DNA of 59,916 bases from an uncultured bacterium (GTDB lineage Bacteria; Verrucomicrobiota; Kiritimatiellia; RFP12; CAIWXQ01), in the NCBI GenBank assembly GCA_903861045.1, contig CAIOST010000240.1:1-59916 (forward strand), in the 5' to 3' direction. The notes beneath the pieces were generated by a model. That model ran no database searches. It was not told the DNA's origin and saw only the letters and a list, made by a program, of their open reading frames with translations. Every line of letters starts with the position of its first letter. Position 1 is the first letter of the stretch. Position numbers and translations under genes: made by a program. Shown here one piece after another: positions 27,006 to 36,719 of this stretch.

Positions 27006-27163
27006 CCTACCCCCCTTGTTGTTATTGGTTACCATGGACTGAGAAAGCGACGTCGTCTGCCATTTTGGAAAATTAGCGGCCCGCGCCTGGCACATGGCAC
27101 GGTTCGCATACGGGATGTACCGCCTCGCGCACGGGACAAGCCCGCCGATGTGGACGGCGGCGT

Positions 27164-27462
27164 GAAAGTGTAGTGAAAGTGGCCTTTTGAAAAGGCGCCA
27201 TGATGCGCTCGTATAATGCGGCGAATGGGACGGATGGCGCAAAATACACGCATTACTAGGAGCGGTGAAGCCTTCTTTTTGGGACAGAATTAACAGGATT
27301 TTGCAGGATGGTGGCGTGAGCCATCCTGTTTAAATCTTGTTAATCCTGTCTGAAATTGGCTGCGTTATGCGCGATAGGGGGGTGATAGGAGATACAAGCT
27401 TTTGGCAGGGCCACCGCGTAGAAGATCCTACCATTTCAAACCGCCACTTTCACTACACTTTC
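27164..27462. repeat. 299-bp segment bounded by 20-bp inverted repeats
   Basis: GAAAGTGTAGTGAAAGTGGC at 27164-27183 is repeated as an exact reverse complement at 27443-27462. The interior codes for nothing recognisable and contains the 27283-27352 palindrome. The size and perfect termini suggest a MITE-like element, but no target-site duplication is obvious. Confidence 0.6.
27283..27352. repeat. Long imperfect palindrome of ATCCTGT units
   Basis: Arms of about 30 bases (GACAGAATTAACAGGATTT... and ...AATCTTGTTAATCCTGTC) pair around a 9-nt loop TGGCGTGAG. The same unit occurs near 12010-12038. From memory, intergenic ATCCTGT repeats are common in several environmental phyla; I cannot check this here. 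Confidence 0.65.
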
Positions 27463-27550
27463 GCTTTGGCGTCCACTGCCGATTACTTCTTCCCAAAGCA
27501 AACCCCAACCTAAACCCACCCACGGTGGCAGGGCCTGTAAGCCCTTCCCT

Positions 27551-29335
27551 TCAAGGTGCCGTAAGAGAACGCAAATGAGTCGGCGCATGGGGGGGAGGGG
27601 CCCGCGTAACCGTGGAATAGGTCGCGCCGATGGCAGGCTTAGTACCAGACCACGGGAACCATACGCCACCACCATCGGCCCATGTTTTAGCGGCCGATAA
27701 ACTAATCTGCGTGGCAGAGTTCACGGAAGCCACGATCGCGGTCCCAGCCTCGGCCATGGCAATCACATCGCCAGGCAGAAAGACCCGGCGGGCATCAAGC
27801 CCGGACACGACGGGCACCAGATTCATAATGGTAGCGGCATTCCCCGCCCCGGCCGCCCGAAAGGGGAACGCACCGCCATTGAGGCAGGGGGAAGTGGGCT
27901 GTAGCTGAAGATTACTAAGCAACCAACTATCCTGCACGGAGACAAACAGAGGATCCGTAGAAAGACAACTGACGCCGAGCCAGCCATTGGCGCCAGATTT
28001 GATATCGGCCGCGGTATAAGCCGTAGTTTTCTGCTGGATCACCACACCACTGCGACTAGATGAAAACAGGGAGTTGATATAGTGGACCTGATACGCTAGG
28101 CCGGCGTAATCACTCTCAATGAGCACGCTATTGCCTGTATCCGCATGGCTGATGCAGTTAATGAGATACTGGTGGTAGTTTCCCGGGGGAATGGCACCGG
28201 TTACGGACGACAACTGACCATTCCACAAGAAACCGTACCCGTAATCGGCACCCTTCGCGCTGGTACAATTTATCCAGAAATTGGTGCCCCGCGTCCCTTG
28301 GTAGATGTGGAAATTGCCATCACCCCGCGCGGTAATGGTCGTTTTCCAGGCGATGCAGCCGATGAAGTACACATCATGCACCCCGGAATTGAGATCCAGA
28401 TTATCCTTGTAGTTGTTGTAGCCGATGCAATTCCGGACGGTTATGCCATACATATCATCCCGCGCTTTGTAATCACCATCCCGCGACAAATCGATACCCT
28501 GCTCCCCGTTATCATGCGTGATGCAGTTTACGATCCAGATATTCCGGCCGCCGCCGACATGAATGCCATCTGCACCGGTAGGCGCATCCGTGGCCAGGCA
28601 ATTGCGGATATAACTGTTTTCCGCATATCCCAGATAAATATTGCCAGACGTATCATCTTGCGTACGCGTGACATGCGCAAATAGGGTATCCAGCACCACG
28701 CCCCCGATGTAGGTTGGGGTGCCCTTATCCAGCGACTGCACCATTACATTGGCGCGTGATGAATTATAGATTTCCAGATTTTTAAGCTGGCTACCGTTAA
28801 AGCCTGCGTCTTTCAAGGTAATCCCGTTGAAACTCGAGTTTTTCACCAGAACACCATTCGTAACCGCACCATCGAAGACGATGCAGTCAATCGATTCGAT
28901 CGCAATCATGCCGTAATACGAAGGGATCACCACGTTGGCAGCATCCAGAACAACCTGTCCCGTGCCCCAAGACAGATCGCGTTGAATCGTGATGGGGTGC
29001 GCCGCGGTACCGTTGGCATAGAATGCGGATGATATCCAGAGCCGCCCCAAGGAAGGGGCCCCCATACGGGTCCCGCTCTTGATTTTGAAGGTCGTGCCGG
29101 CCGTCACTTTGACGGTATTCCGCACGACAACCGATGCGCCATAGCTGGAAGACTGCCAATCGGAATTCGCCACATTGCGCGTGCCCGGCAGCGTCTTCCA
29201 CGCCGTCTCCTTGGTGGTTCCAGCCGCCGCATCGTTGCCGTTGTCAAAATCCACATAATAGGTGGCAGCCATGACCGCCTGCCCTATCATGCCCAACCCT
29301 ACCATATGTATGGCCATCCATCGTGCTGTTTTCAT
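27551..29335 (-). CDS. Secreted beta-helix protein (paralog B)
   Basis: 594-aa exported protein. ATG 29335 has GGGAGG six bases upstream and begins a signal peptide (MKTARWMAIHMVGLGM); the track start 29425 is upstream. The mature protein begins YYVDFDNGNDAAAGTT and matches paralog A almost residue for residue to the C-terminus, without the fibronectin domain. The similarity at DNA level continues ~25 bp past the stop (CCCTTCAAGG context). The same beta-helix rungs suggest the same ligand or substrate. Confidence 0.8.
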   Translation of the reverse strand: MKTARWMAIHMVGLGMIGQAVMAATYYVDFDNGNDAAAGTTKETAWKTLPGTRNVANSDWQSSSYGASVVVRNTVKVTAGTTFKIKSGTRMGAPSLGRLWISSAFYANGTAAHPITIQRDLSWGTGQVVLDAANVVIPSYYGMIAIESIDCIVFDGAVTNGVLVKNSSFNGITLKDAGFNGSQLKNLEIYNSSRANVMVQSLDKGTPTYIGGVVLDTLFAHVTRTQDDTSGNIYLGYAENSYIRNCLATDAPTGADGIHVGGGRNIWIVNCITHDNGEQGIDLSRDGDYKARDDMYGITVRNCIGYNNYKDNLDLNSGVHDVYFIGCIAWKTTITARGDGNFHIYQGTRGTNFWINCTSAKGADYGYGFLWNGQLSSVTGAIPPGNYHQYLINCISHADTGNSVLIESDYAGLAYQVHYINSLFSSSRSGVVIQQKTTAYTAADIKSGANGWLGVSCLSTDPLFVSVQDSWLLSNLQLQPTSPCLNGGAFPFRAAGAGNAATIMNLVPVVSGLDARRVFLPGDVIAMAEAGTAIVASVNSATQISLSAAKTWADGGGVWFPWSGTKPAIGATYSTVTRAPPPHAPTHLRSLTAP

Positions 29336-29357
29336 CGTTGCCTCCCTTACCTTGCGG

Positions 29358-31010
29358 TTATCTACAAAACATACCCTGAACGAACTGCCTGACCCTTGCC
29401 TGAAACAAGCCGATACGGCCCACACGATACGGCCATAGCGCCAACAGAAAGCGGACTTCGGCCGGAAAAACGAGCATACCCACCGAAAAATACGATACCG
29501 TTACCAGCGGCGTGAGCACCAGCACCCTGACTAAAGGCGAAAGATGTGCCAGAAACGATTGCCGGATGAGCCAAAACAGCATCGTCACACCAGCGGCGAC
29601 CGCCACCTGTCGCACGAACTTGCCAGCCAACTCGGCCACCGGTAGCGGCACATACTTGTGATTTAGCACCACCAGAAAGACCAAGATCGTGATGAGGTTG
29701 GAGCACGAATAGGCCAGCGCCAAACCCAGAAATGACAGGGCACCTAGCAGCGGCACAGACAGCGCAATCTGAAGCAAGGCCCCGCCCACGCCAATCAGAA
29801 CACAGGTCACGCTATCCTTGTAGGCATAAAAGATCGGCGTGACCACACTACCCACCAGACCCGCATACAATACGCCCGCATAGCACAACATCGCCAGCCA
29901 GGTCTGGCGGACCGCCACCTCGTCGAAGCTACCCCTCTGAAATAAAAGAGTCAAGGCATCCGCCCCAGCCAACACGAAGAGCGCCAAAACCAGCAGCGCA
30001 AGCGATGACAGCATGGCATAGGCGGAAGAAAAAGTGGCGACCAGTCCGGCGTAGTTCCGACTGTTGACAAGATCCGCATAGTAAGCCAGGGAAACCACCG
30101 GCAAACCGGCGGCCAGCAACCCCGTCGTGGTCATCACGAGTTTCGCGGCATAGCCGAGATACGAAATACCACCTGCCGGCAGATCCGATGCCAAATAGCG
30201 TTGAATAAGGCTGTCCGCACGATAAAAGACCGCGCCGATCAATAATGGCAGCATCAGTTTTAAGACACGGCCTGTCATGGCATCGTGCAGGTCGATGCGC
30301 ATTCGCAGGCGGGTGTGACGAAGAATATGCGGCACCAACAGCAGCAGGTTGGCCGCACTGCCGGCAAGCGTCGACCAGGCCACCACCGTAATCCCATAGC
30401 CACCCGCCAGAGCCCACACCGCCAGGCAAATCACAGCACTATTCAACAAGGCCGCCAAGGCCGGCACCAGGAACATTTTTTCTGCATATAGGATGGTGCC
30501 CAGGAGCGCGGCGGTCCCCGCGATGGGGATACTCCAAGACTGGATCCTTAAGAGCTGCCAGGCCTTCGCGTGCGCCTCCGCGGAGAGTCCGGGCGCCATC
30601 CAGCCCACCAACTGCGAGGACCAAAGCGAAAGCAACGCCGCCACCCCCAGCAGGCCTAGCATGGACAGGTAGAGCAGATTACCGGCAATGATCCACGCCT
30701 TATGCCCCTCTCCTTGCGATCGTGACTCCATAAAGACGGGCATAAAGGCATACGTCACCGCGCCCGAGAAGACCGACAGAACCAGGAGCGGCAGCGTGGA
30801 CGCCACGAGAAAACAATCCATATCTCGGCCAGCGCCAAACAGCAGGGCCAGCAGCGCCTGTGTCAGGAACCCAAATACGGCCCCGACCGCACTGATGAGC
30901 GCGATGGCCCCCGCCGAACGCCCAATCTGCGTCGAACAAACCCCTTTGACACCGCCAGCCGAATGGGACTGGGCTGGAGTAGCGACTTGGCTGTGCCTAT
31001 TACCCTGCAT
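29358..31010 (-). CDS. MurJ/MviN-like lipid flippase
   Basis: 550-aa membrane protein with about 14 hydrophobic segments. The N-terminus (ALISAVGAVFGFLTQALLALLFGAGRDMDCFLVASTLP) and PVFMESRSQGEGHKAW are typical of MurJ/MviN. Because it lies in an EPS locus with a Wzx-like flippase already present, it more likely serves the polymer than peptidoglycan, though the reverse cannot be excluded. Overlaps the O-antigen ligase-like gene by 11 bp. Confidence 0.83.
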   Translation of the reverse strand: MQGNRHSQVATPAQSHSAGGVKGVCSTQIGRSAGAIALISAVGAVFGFLTQALLALLFGAGRDMDCFLVASTLPLLVLSVFSGAVTYAFMPVFMESRSQGEGHKAWIIAGNLLYLSMLGLLGVAALLSLWSSQLVGWMAPGLSAEAHAKAWQLLRIQSWSIPIAGTAALLGTILYAEKMFLVPALAALLNSAVICLAVWALAGGYGITVVAWSTLAGSAANLLLLVPHILRHTRLRMRIDLHDAMTGRVLKLMLPLLIGAVFYRADSLIQRYLASDLPAGGISYLGYAAKLVMTTTGLLAAGLPVVSLAYYADLVNSRNYAGLVATFSSAYAMLSSLALLVLALFVLAGADALTLLFQRGSFDEVAVRQTWLAMLCYAGVLYAGLVGSVVTPIFYAYKDSVTCVLIGVGGALLQIALSVPLLGALSFLGLALAYSCSNLITILVFLVVLNHKYVPLPVAELAGKFVRQVAVAAGVTMLFWLIRQSFLAHLSPLVRVLVLTPLVTVSYFSVGMLVFPAEVRFLLALWPYRVGRIGLFQARVRQFVQGMFCR

Positions 31011-32316
31011 GGGCGGCCCCCCGCAGAAAGGTCACGATCGCCAACAAAATGAAGAACAAAGAGCGCAAGGACGTAATCGACCAGCCTGTATCAGAGAAAT
31101 TCTGCAGCACCATGGCGACCAGCGCCGCACCCAGGCCGACCCCCAAGCTGGTGAATTTTGGAGAAGTGGGCTGCAACCGGAAAAGGCAGCAGTAGGCCGG
31201 TCGCACCATGAGCACGGTGATCGCAATGATCCCAAGCAGTCCCATTTCAGCAAATACCAGCAAGAACAAATTATGTACGCGATAGATGAAGTTCCACTCA
31301 TAATCGGCTGGCATATATTCATACATGGCAAAGCGGTAGTTATTGATTCCGACACCTGTCAGATAGTTATTACTGATGATTTCCCAGGCGTGTTTTGCCA
31401 GCCAATAGCGATCCTCCGTGGCGCCCCCGTCATCGCCAAAAACACGCATCCTGACCAGCGGGCAGGCCAGGGCCAAGCCGCCCACCACCAGCAGCAACAT
31501 GACCTTTTGCGACAGGCGGCAGGCGTGCCGGATCTGCGGATGAAAGGACAAGATAAAGAACCCGGCCAGAAAAGCCAGCCACCCGGAACGCGACAACGAA
31601 CACAGTAGCCCCACACCGCCCACGGCCAACCCCACCCGATACCATCGCCGCATCCCCCCCTCGACAAAAGTTACGAAACTTACCAGCACCAGCATGACTG
31701 GCACCAGATATCCGGCATAGCTGTTGGGCTGTCCCAAGGTACCCTCACTACGCATCAAAGTGCCAAAAAACGTCCGCCACCCGCCGGCTCCACCGGTACG
31801 CAAGATCGTGTAATAGTCCTGACACAAGAACTGAATGATTCCTAACCCCCCTTGCAAGATCAAAGAGAGCCACAACAGGCGCATCAGGGCATCGAGCGCC
31901 GTCTCATCGCGCAGAAAACGCAGCGTCGTATAGCCATACAACACGCAATCCTTGACGATCTCGATGGTGGCCGCAACCGCGTAATTCCGGTGCGAAGCAA
32001 ACACCACCGACACGCACGCCGCCACCACAAAACATTGAAACGCCCGGAAGCCAAACAACTCGCTAAAACGCACCCCCCCGGCGCGAGCCCTGTCGCTCAA
32101 AAGAAACAACGCCATAAAGACATCGCTAAGCCGCAGCAGCACCCCAGGCGTCCAGCCGCGGAACTGTTCCACGCTGACAAAATGCAAGACACTGAAGTCG
32201 TAAGAGATCGGCAGGGCCACCACCCCCCAGGCAAAAAACCAATGATTTACTGACATCCGCCGGCAGAGCAGGAAGGTCAAGATCACCAGGGTCAGGATAG
32301 CAACATGATTCATCAT
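31000..32316 (-). CDS. O-antigen ligase/polymerase-like membrane protein (second)
   Basis: 438-aa protein with ~10-12 membrane segments. Periplasmic-loop features GTLGQPNSYAGYLVPVML, SLSRSGWLAFLAGFF, and ATEDRYWLAKHAWEII ... VGINNYRFAM ... RVHNLFLLVFAEMGLLG fit Wzy_C-type ligases, including the conserved H-N-L. Overlaps its neighbours at both ends. With the 19101-20378 protein it makes two polymerase or ligase candidates in one locus. Confidence 0.87.
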   Translation of the reverse strand: MMNHVAILTLVILTFLLCRRMSVNHWFFAWGVVALPISYDFSVLHFVSVEQFRGWTPGVLLRLSDVFMALFLLSDRARAGGVRFSELFGFRAFQCFVVAACVSVVFASHRNYAVAATIEIVKDCVLYGYTTLRFLRDETALDALMRLLWLSLILQGGLGIIQFLCQDYYTILRTGGAGGWRTFFGTLMRSEGTLGQPNSYAGYLVPVMLVLVSFVTFVEGGMRRWYRVGLAVGGVGLLCSLSRSGWLAFLAGFFILSFHPQIRHACRLSQKVMLLLVVGGLALACPLVRMRVFGDDGGATEDRYWLAKHAWEIISNNYLTGVGINNYRFAMYEYMPADYEWNFIYRVHNLFLLVFAEMGLLGIIAITVLMVRPAYCCLFRLQPTSPKFTSLGVGLGAALVAMVLQNFSDTGWSITSLRSLFFILLAIVTFLRGAAHAG

Positions 32317-33347
32317 GATGGCAGGTATTCACGGATCAGCTTCACCCAGGCTTGCGAATTGATGGCTATGTCGAATTTTTGTGCAGCCGTTCGCCGCCCC
32401 TCCTCACCGAACCGTTGCCGCAGTCCCGCATCCTCAATCAGCCGACTTAGCTTGTCATACCATTCCCGAGAATCACCGGCCAAGAAACCGTTTTCCCCAT
32501 CCCGGATGACTTCCGCATTAAATCCCAGCCGCGCGCTGACGGTCGGCTGCCCGGCCGCCAAATACTGGATGAGCTTAAAGCTGCACTTGCCCAGCGAAAA
32601 CGGGCTTTCCGGCAGCGGCACAATCCCGACGTCAAAATCAGCCAGCGCCGCAATCTCATTTTCCTGAGTCAGCGGGATTTGCCGATAAGGCAAGTCCAGC
32701 CGCGGCACGACGCCGTTTGTCATGAACACGAATTCCACCGCCTCGCCGTAGCGCCGCGCGATCTGCTGCAAGGCATCTTTAACCAGGGCAAGATGCGGCA
32801 CGGTAAAAGGGGAACCATGCCAACCCACGATCACGGGACGTCGCGGACCATGCTGTTTCGGCCGGTAATCAGACAGCTTTACACTCATCGGGAACACACA
32901 GACACGCGCACCATGTTTCCTTGCGAATTGCGCCAAATAGTCATTGGCCACGATCGTGAGATCAGAACGACGGATCATCTCACCCACCTGAACCTCGCTG
33001 GATTTTCGCGAGAGCGAAAAGCAGTACACCGCTCGCTTGCCGGACTCGGGCGCGGCAAAAATGGCGTCATCAAAATCGTAAACGATCTTACAGCCGCAGC
33101 GCTGTAAGTAAGCCCAGAGCGTCGGCCAGAGAATGTCCTTTTGCACAAAGATGACCCGGCTTTTCCGTCCCCACGTGAGGACCCGGAAGATAAAAGGCAC
33201 CCACTGATACGCATGGCGAATAAAGCGGGCCGGCGGGTGAACAACCTGATACGAAACACCCGCTAGGTCCAGATACGGCAGATAGTCCATGACCCTGACC
33301 TTGCGGCTATAGCCAAAAGCCCGCGGCACAAAGAGAATGTCATGCAT
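32313..33347 (-). CDS. GT-B glycosyltransferase
   Basis: 344-aa protein of GT-B type. KIVYDFDDAIFAAPE in the N-terminal lobe, and in the C-terminal lobe VIVGWHGSPFTVPHL, FDVGIVPLPESPFSLGKCSFKLIQYLAAGQPTV, the usual donor-site region. Probably a family 4 enzyme adding a sugar to the repeat unit. Four-base ATGA overlap with the downstream ligase-like gene; six bases after the next glycosyltransferase gene. Confidence 0.85.
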   Translation of the reverse strand: MHDILFVPRAFGYSRKVRVMDYLPYLDLAGVSYQVVHPPARFIRHAYQWVPFIFRVLTWGRKSRVIFVQKDILWPTLWAYLQRCGCKIVYDFDDAIFAAPESGKRAVYCFSLSRKSSEVQVGEMIRRSDLTIVANDYLAQFARKHGARVCVFPMSVKLSDYRPKQHGPRRPVIVGWHGSPFTVPHLALVKDALQQIARRYGEAVEFVFMTNGVVPRLDLPYRQIPLTQENEIAALADFDVGIVPLPESPFSLGKCSFKLIQYLAAGQPTVSARLGFNAEVIRDGENGFLAGDSREWYDKLSRLIEDAGLRQRFGEEGRRTAAQKFDIAINSQAWVKLIREYLPS

Positions 33348-33353
33348 AGTGCT

Positions 33354-34640
33354 TTACTCGCCGGTGCGGCCAAATTGGCGCCTGGAACCTGAGGGCTTGA
33401 CACCGCAAGCCCGGTCGAAGAGCGCCAGCAAAGGCGCAATCGTTTGCTGGCTGTCGAAATAGTGCTCGACCCTGTGACGAGCGGCCCGGCCCATAGTATC
33501 GCGCAGATCGGCGTTCTCCATCAGGCAACGCGTCCGGTCGGCCACCAAGGCAGCATTGCGCTGCGGCACAATGAAGCCTGTCACGCCATCCATAACCGCC
33601 TCCGGGATGGCGCCCGCCGTGGTACCAATCACCGGCAGCCCGGTCGCCATGGCCTCCACGATGACATTGGGAATCCCGTCATAGCGGCCATCATCGGTCG
33701 CGAGACTTGGCAGCACAAAAAGGGAAGCCTCATGATAATAATCCAGCAACCGCTCCTGAGGTACGGCGCCAACCAGCGCGACACGTTGTTCCAAGCCGCA
33801 TTGGCGCACCAGCGCTTCCAGTCGTCCGCGCTGATCCCCCTCGCCCACCACGGTGCACCGGAATGCCAGGCCGGCTTGCTGGAGCAAATGACAAGCTTCC
33901 AGCAGATAATGAAACCCCTTCATTTCGTCGAGTCGTCCCACCGCCAGCAGGCGGCAGGCCTCGCGCCGCCCCGCCGGCGGGGGCTGGAAACGCCGCACAT
34001 CAATCCCGTGATAGACGATATGCACCTTTTCCGCGTGACAGGGCGCCCCCTGCTTGACGAGTTCGCGACTGGCCAGCGCGGAACAGCAGGCCACAAACCG
34101 CGTCTCGGCCAGTTTTTGAGGAAGCAGGATGCGATCACTCCAGATATCATGGGCATGCGCGGAAAAGCTGTACGGGATGCCAGTCAGCAGGCTTACCACC
34201 CGCGCCACGGAAGCTGGTTGCGACGCATAGTGCGCATGCAGGTGCGTCACGTGGTCGGCTTCTACGCGACGCGCCAAGACCACCCCTTCCACGAAATGCA
34301 ACAGGCTGCGATAGCGGTGCTTGCTTGTGTGATGGCGGGGGAGGATCATCTTGAACAAGCTGCGAAAATATCGCACCGGCGCAACGCACAGATAATAAAT
34401 ATGCGCTTCCAACAAGCGTGTAACCGGCACGGGCAGCAAATAGAAGGTGCGATCACGCAAATGCAATGACTCTGCGGATAGCACGCCGTCTTCCGGGTGC
34501 CGGAGCGAATAGAGCACCAGCTCGTACCCCCTACGATCCATTTCCAAAATCTCCCGATAGATAAAGGTCGCCGAGAGCTTCGGAATGACACTACTCACGT
34601 AGGCCAGCCGGGACCGCTTGTTGGCAGGGGGTAGGTTCAT
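33354..34640 (-). CDS. Family 4 glycosyltransferase
   Basis: 428-aa GT-B enzyme. N-terminal lobe YVSSVIPKLSATFIYREILEMDRRGYEL, HLHAHYASQPASVARVVSLLTGIPYSFSAHAHDIW; C-terminal lobe LLAVGRLDEMKGFHYLLEA and the donor site EASLFVLPSLA ... GIPNVIVEAMATGLPVIGT. This is the classical colanic-acid-type GT4 layout. Only 3 bp separate it from the next upstream gene. Confidence 0.9.
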   Translation of the reverse strand: MNLPPANKRSRLAYVSSVIPKLSATFIYREILEMDRRGYELVLYSLRHPEDGVLSAESLHLRDRTFYLLPVPVTRLLEAHIYYLCVAPVRYFRSLFKMILPRHHTSKHRYRSLLHFVEGVVLARRVEADHVTHLHAHYASQPASVARVVSLLTGIPYSFSAHAHDIWSDRILLPQKLAETRFVACCSALASRELVKQGAPCHAEKVHIVYHGIDVRRFQPPPAGRREACRLLAVGRLDEMKGFHYLLEACHLLQQAGLAFRCTVVGEGDQRGRLEALVRQCGLEQRVALVGAVPQERLLDYYHEASLFVLPSLATDDGRYDGIPNVIVEAMATGLPVIGTTAGAIPEAVMDGVTGFIVPQRNAALVADRTRCLMENADLRDTMGRAARHRVEHYFDSQQTIAPLLALFDRACGVKPSGSRRQFGRTGE

Positions 34641-34643
34641 ACG

Positions 34644-35747
34644 TCACCGGTCGAAGGTTTGTTCACAGAGAATCTGCGTGGCGCGCAACACAGCGCCTTG
34701 CGGAGATGCAGGCTCGTCGAATTGATCTAGAAATTGGCGCAGGGCCGCGCTTTTAGCCATCCACAGCTTCTGTCGTTCTTCATAAACCTGCGACACCGCT
34801 GCCGCATAAACCGCCCGCTGGGAGACCACCTGCGAGACCGCCTGCGCAATGCCCTCCGGCGTGTTCTTGGCATACGCGGCGGCCCCCTTGTACGTTGCGC
34901 GGAGCACTTGCCAATCTGATAGTACCATCGGTTTACGCAGAGCCAACGCCTCGTAGGCGGCATTCTGCATCGTGTGATCGCGTGTCGTCAGGGCCATCAC
35001 GGCGTCGGCTCGCTGTAAAACGGCAAGATACTCTGATTTCTCCAGGAAACCGGTGAACTGCACATTCGCGGCAACTTTTACCCCGCGGAGCCGCGTATCT
35101 TTTAGATGGTTCCCGGTTATGAGAAACTGCACGGATGGGGTTATGGCGGCGGCCGCAAGAATCTCGCCAATCGGTTCATCGAGCGCAAAAGAACAGGCCA
35201 CCACCACGGTAAAGCAACCTGCCCTGCCGTGGTCGGCCAAGGTCGGAACCGGGGGCATGAGGTCACCCAGAATAAAGGGTCTGGCGCCCCATTGCCGGTA
35301 CACGGCGGCATGCACGGAATTCGTCACCATGACCATACAGGCACGCTTGGCCACAAACCGGTGTAACCCGGCCACGAAACGCCATTTCCTGTCGAAGACG
35401 CCGGAATGGCAGTCCATAATGAAACTCGCGCCCGTCGCCGCCGTATACAGCCACACCGTGAGCGGCGCGAAGATCGGTGGACTGGTGACAAAGACAACCG
35501 CCGGGCGGTGCCGCCAGAGCAGCAACCAGGTGGAAAGCATCTGCACCACATAGCGGACAGGCGCGGTTATGACGGAGTAGTTACGGCCGAAATGAATGTA
35601 ATGGGACGAGGCCCCAATCGCCGCGGCAATGACATCGTTACGAGTGTCATGCGGAAACCATTTGATAAATAGGCGATGCGCGCGACGCCCGGCCAAAACC
35701 GTGCGCGCAGCGCCAGTACGTACGAGCGGCTTGGCTATCTTTTGCAT
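34644..35747 (-). CDS. Glycosyltransferase, GT4-like
   Basis: 367-aa protein with a GT-B plan. FVTSPPIFAPLTVWLYTAATGASFIMDCHSGVFDRKW in the first lobe, with CSFALDEPIGEILAAA, NVQFTGFLEKSEYLAVLQRADAVMALTTRDHTMQNAAYEALALRKPMVLSD in the second. It lacks the most common E-x7-E spacing but keeps the acidic donor-site Glu (YEAL). A good AGAAGGA precedes ATG 35747. Confidence 0.8.
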   Translation of the reverse strand: MQKIAKPLVRTGAARTVLAGRRAHRLFIKWFPHDTRNDVIAAAIGASSHYIHFGRNYSVITAPVRYVVQMLSTWLLLWRHRPAVVFVTSPPIFAPLTVWLYTAATGASFIMDCHSGVFDRKWRFVAGLHRFVAKRACMVMVTNSVHAAVYRQWGARPFILGDLMPPVPTLADHGRAGCFTVVVACSFALDEPIGEILAAAAITPSVQFLITGNHLKDTRLRGVKVAANVQFTGFLEKSEYLAVLQRADAVMALTTRDHTMQNAAYEALALRKPMVLSDWQVLRATYKGAAAYAKNTPEGIAQAVSQVVSQRAVYAAAVSQVYEERQKLWMAKSAALRQFLDQFDEPASPQGAVLRATQILCEQTFDR

Positions 35748-35855
35748 AGATCCTTCTCGATGAATTAGCCCGCCCCCGCTGGGCTGTCTATCCGTTCACA
35801 AAAGTGCAGCTTCCAGGTTCGGTTATCCCGGCGACGCCACGCCGTCACCGGGTGG

Positions 35856-36719
35856 TTACGGGTGCAGGTGTGGACGGCGGCACTGTTTTAACACTCCCTG
35901 CGCCCGGCCCAGCCAGTCGTAATCACCCGCTAGCTTGGCCGTGAACAGTTCATGGTCGTCGCAGGCGTTCACCGGTAGGCGTTTCAGTCGGAAGGGCTGA
36001 ACCCCAGGATGGTTGCGGCCTACTTCGGTCGTCACTTGGCACCCATAAGCGGCTTCGCCGAGCAAAATGCTCAGCTCGTTGACAAACAAAGGGTCGCCGC
36101 TGGGAAAGGCATACGGATAAGAAAAGGAGAACACCTCGTTGCCTAGCTCCTGTTCGATCATGCTTTTCGAGGTCAGCAGTTCCGCACGTATTTGAGACCG
36201 GTCGAGGTCATGCAATTGGGGGTGGTTGACGGTGTGGGAGCCGAACTCGATGCCGCCCTTGTGTAACTCGCGGATATCGCACCATGTCAGGCACTCCTTT
36301 TGCTTAAAGAGGCGGGGCTGGTTTCCGACGAAGGCGGTTGCCAGGAATACGGTCGCGCCGAAGCCGTGCTGAGATAGGATGGGGAAGGCCGCTGTCATGA
36401 AATCACCAAAACCGTCATCAAAAGTGAGCACCACCTGCCTGGCTCCGGGGGTGCCGGCGCGCGTGTGGTTGGCAAGCCCCTCGCGGAGGGTCACGCCCCG
36501 GATGTTATTTTCCCGCAACCACTGCATATGCTGGGCAAAGACAGCCGGGTGGGTACGGACCCGGTAGTAGGGCGGCACATGGTCCTCGTTACCGTCCGAA
36601 ACGCTATGATACATAAGTATGGTCAATGCGTGGTTTCCCGGTCGCGACAGGAAGATCCGTCGCACCGACCTGACCAACCCCACGGTTATGGCACGATCAT
36701 AGCGCACAGGACCATTCAT
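35856..36719 (-). CDS. Polysaccharide deacetylase (NodB family)
   Basis: 287-aa protein. ILMYHSVSDGNEDHVPPYYRV, motif 1 VVLTFDDGFGDF, motif 2 FGSHTVNHPQL, and a final FSFSYPYAFPSGD motif are all present, so it should be an active metal-dependent deacetylase. There is no classical signal peptide, so it may act on the cytoplasmic or membrane side. Its ATG overlaps the stop of the 36716-38212 gene. Confidence 0.87.
   Translation of the reverse strand: MNGPVRYDRAITVGLVRSVRRIFLSRPGNHALTILMYHSVSDGNEDHVPPYYRVRTHPAVFAQHMQWLRENNIRGVTLREGLANHTRAGTPGARQVVLTFDDGFGDFMTAAFPILSQHGFGATVFLATAFVGNQPRLFKQKECLTWCDIRELHKGGIEFGSHTVNHPQLHDLDRSQIRAELLTSKSMIEQELGNEVFSFSYPYAFPSGDPLFVNELSILLGEAAYGCQVTTEVGRNHPGVQPFRLKRLPVNACDDHELFTAKLAGDYDWLGRAQGVLKQCRRPHLHP

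Larger units (their letters stand above)
27006..27550. other. Intergenic region with nested inverted repeats
   Basis: 545 bp without a gene, the largest gap inside the EPS block. It holds the two repeat structures listed separately and probably the promoter of the dehydrogenase gene. Confidence 0.6.
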
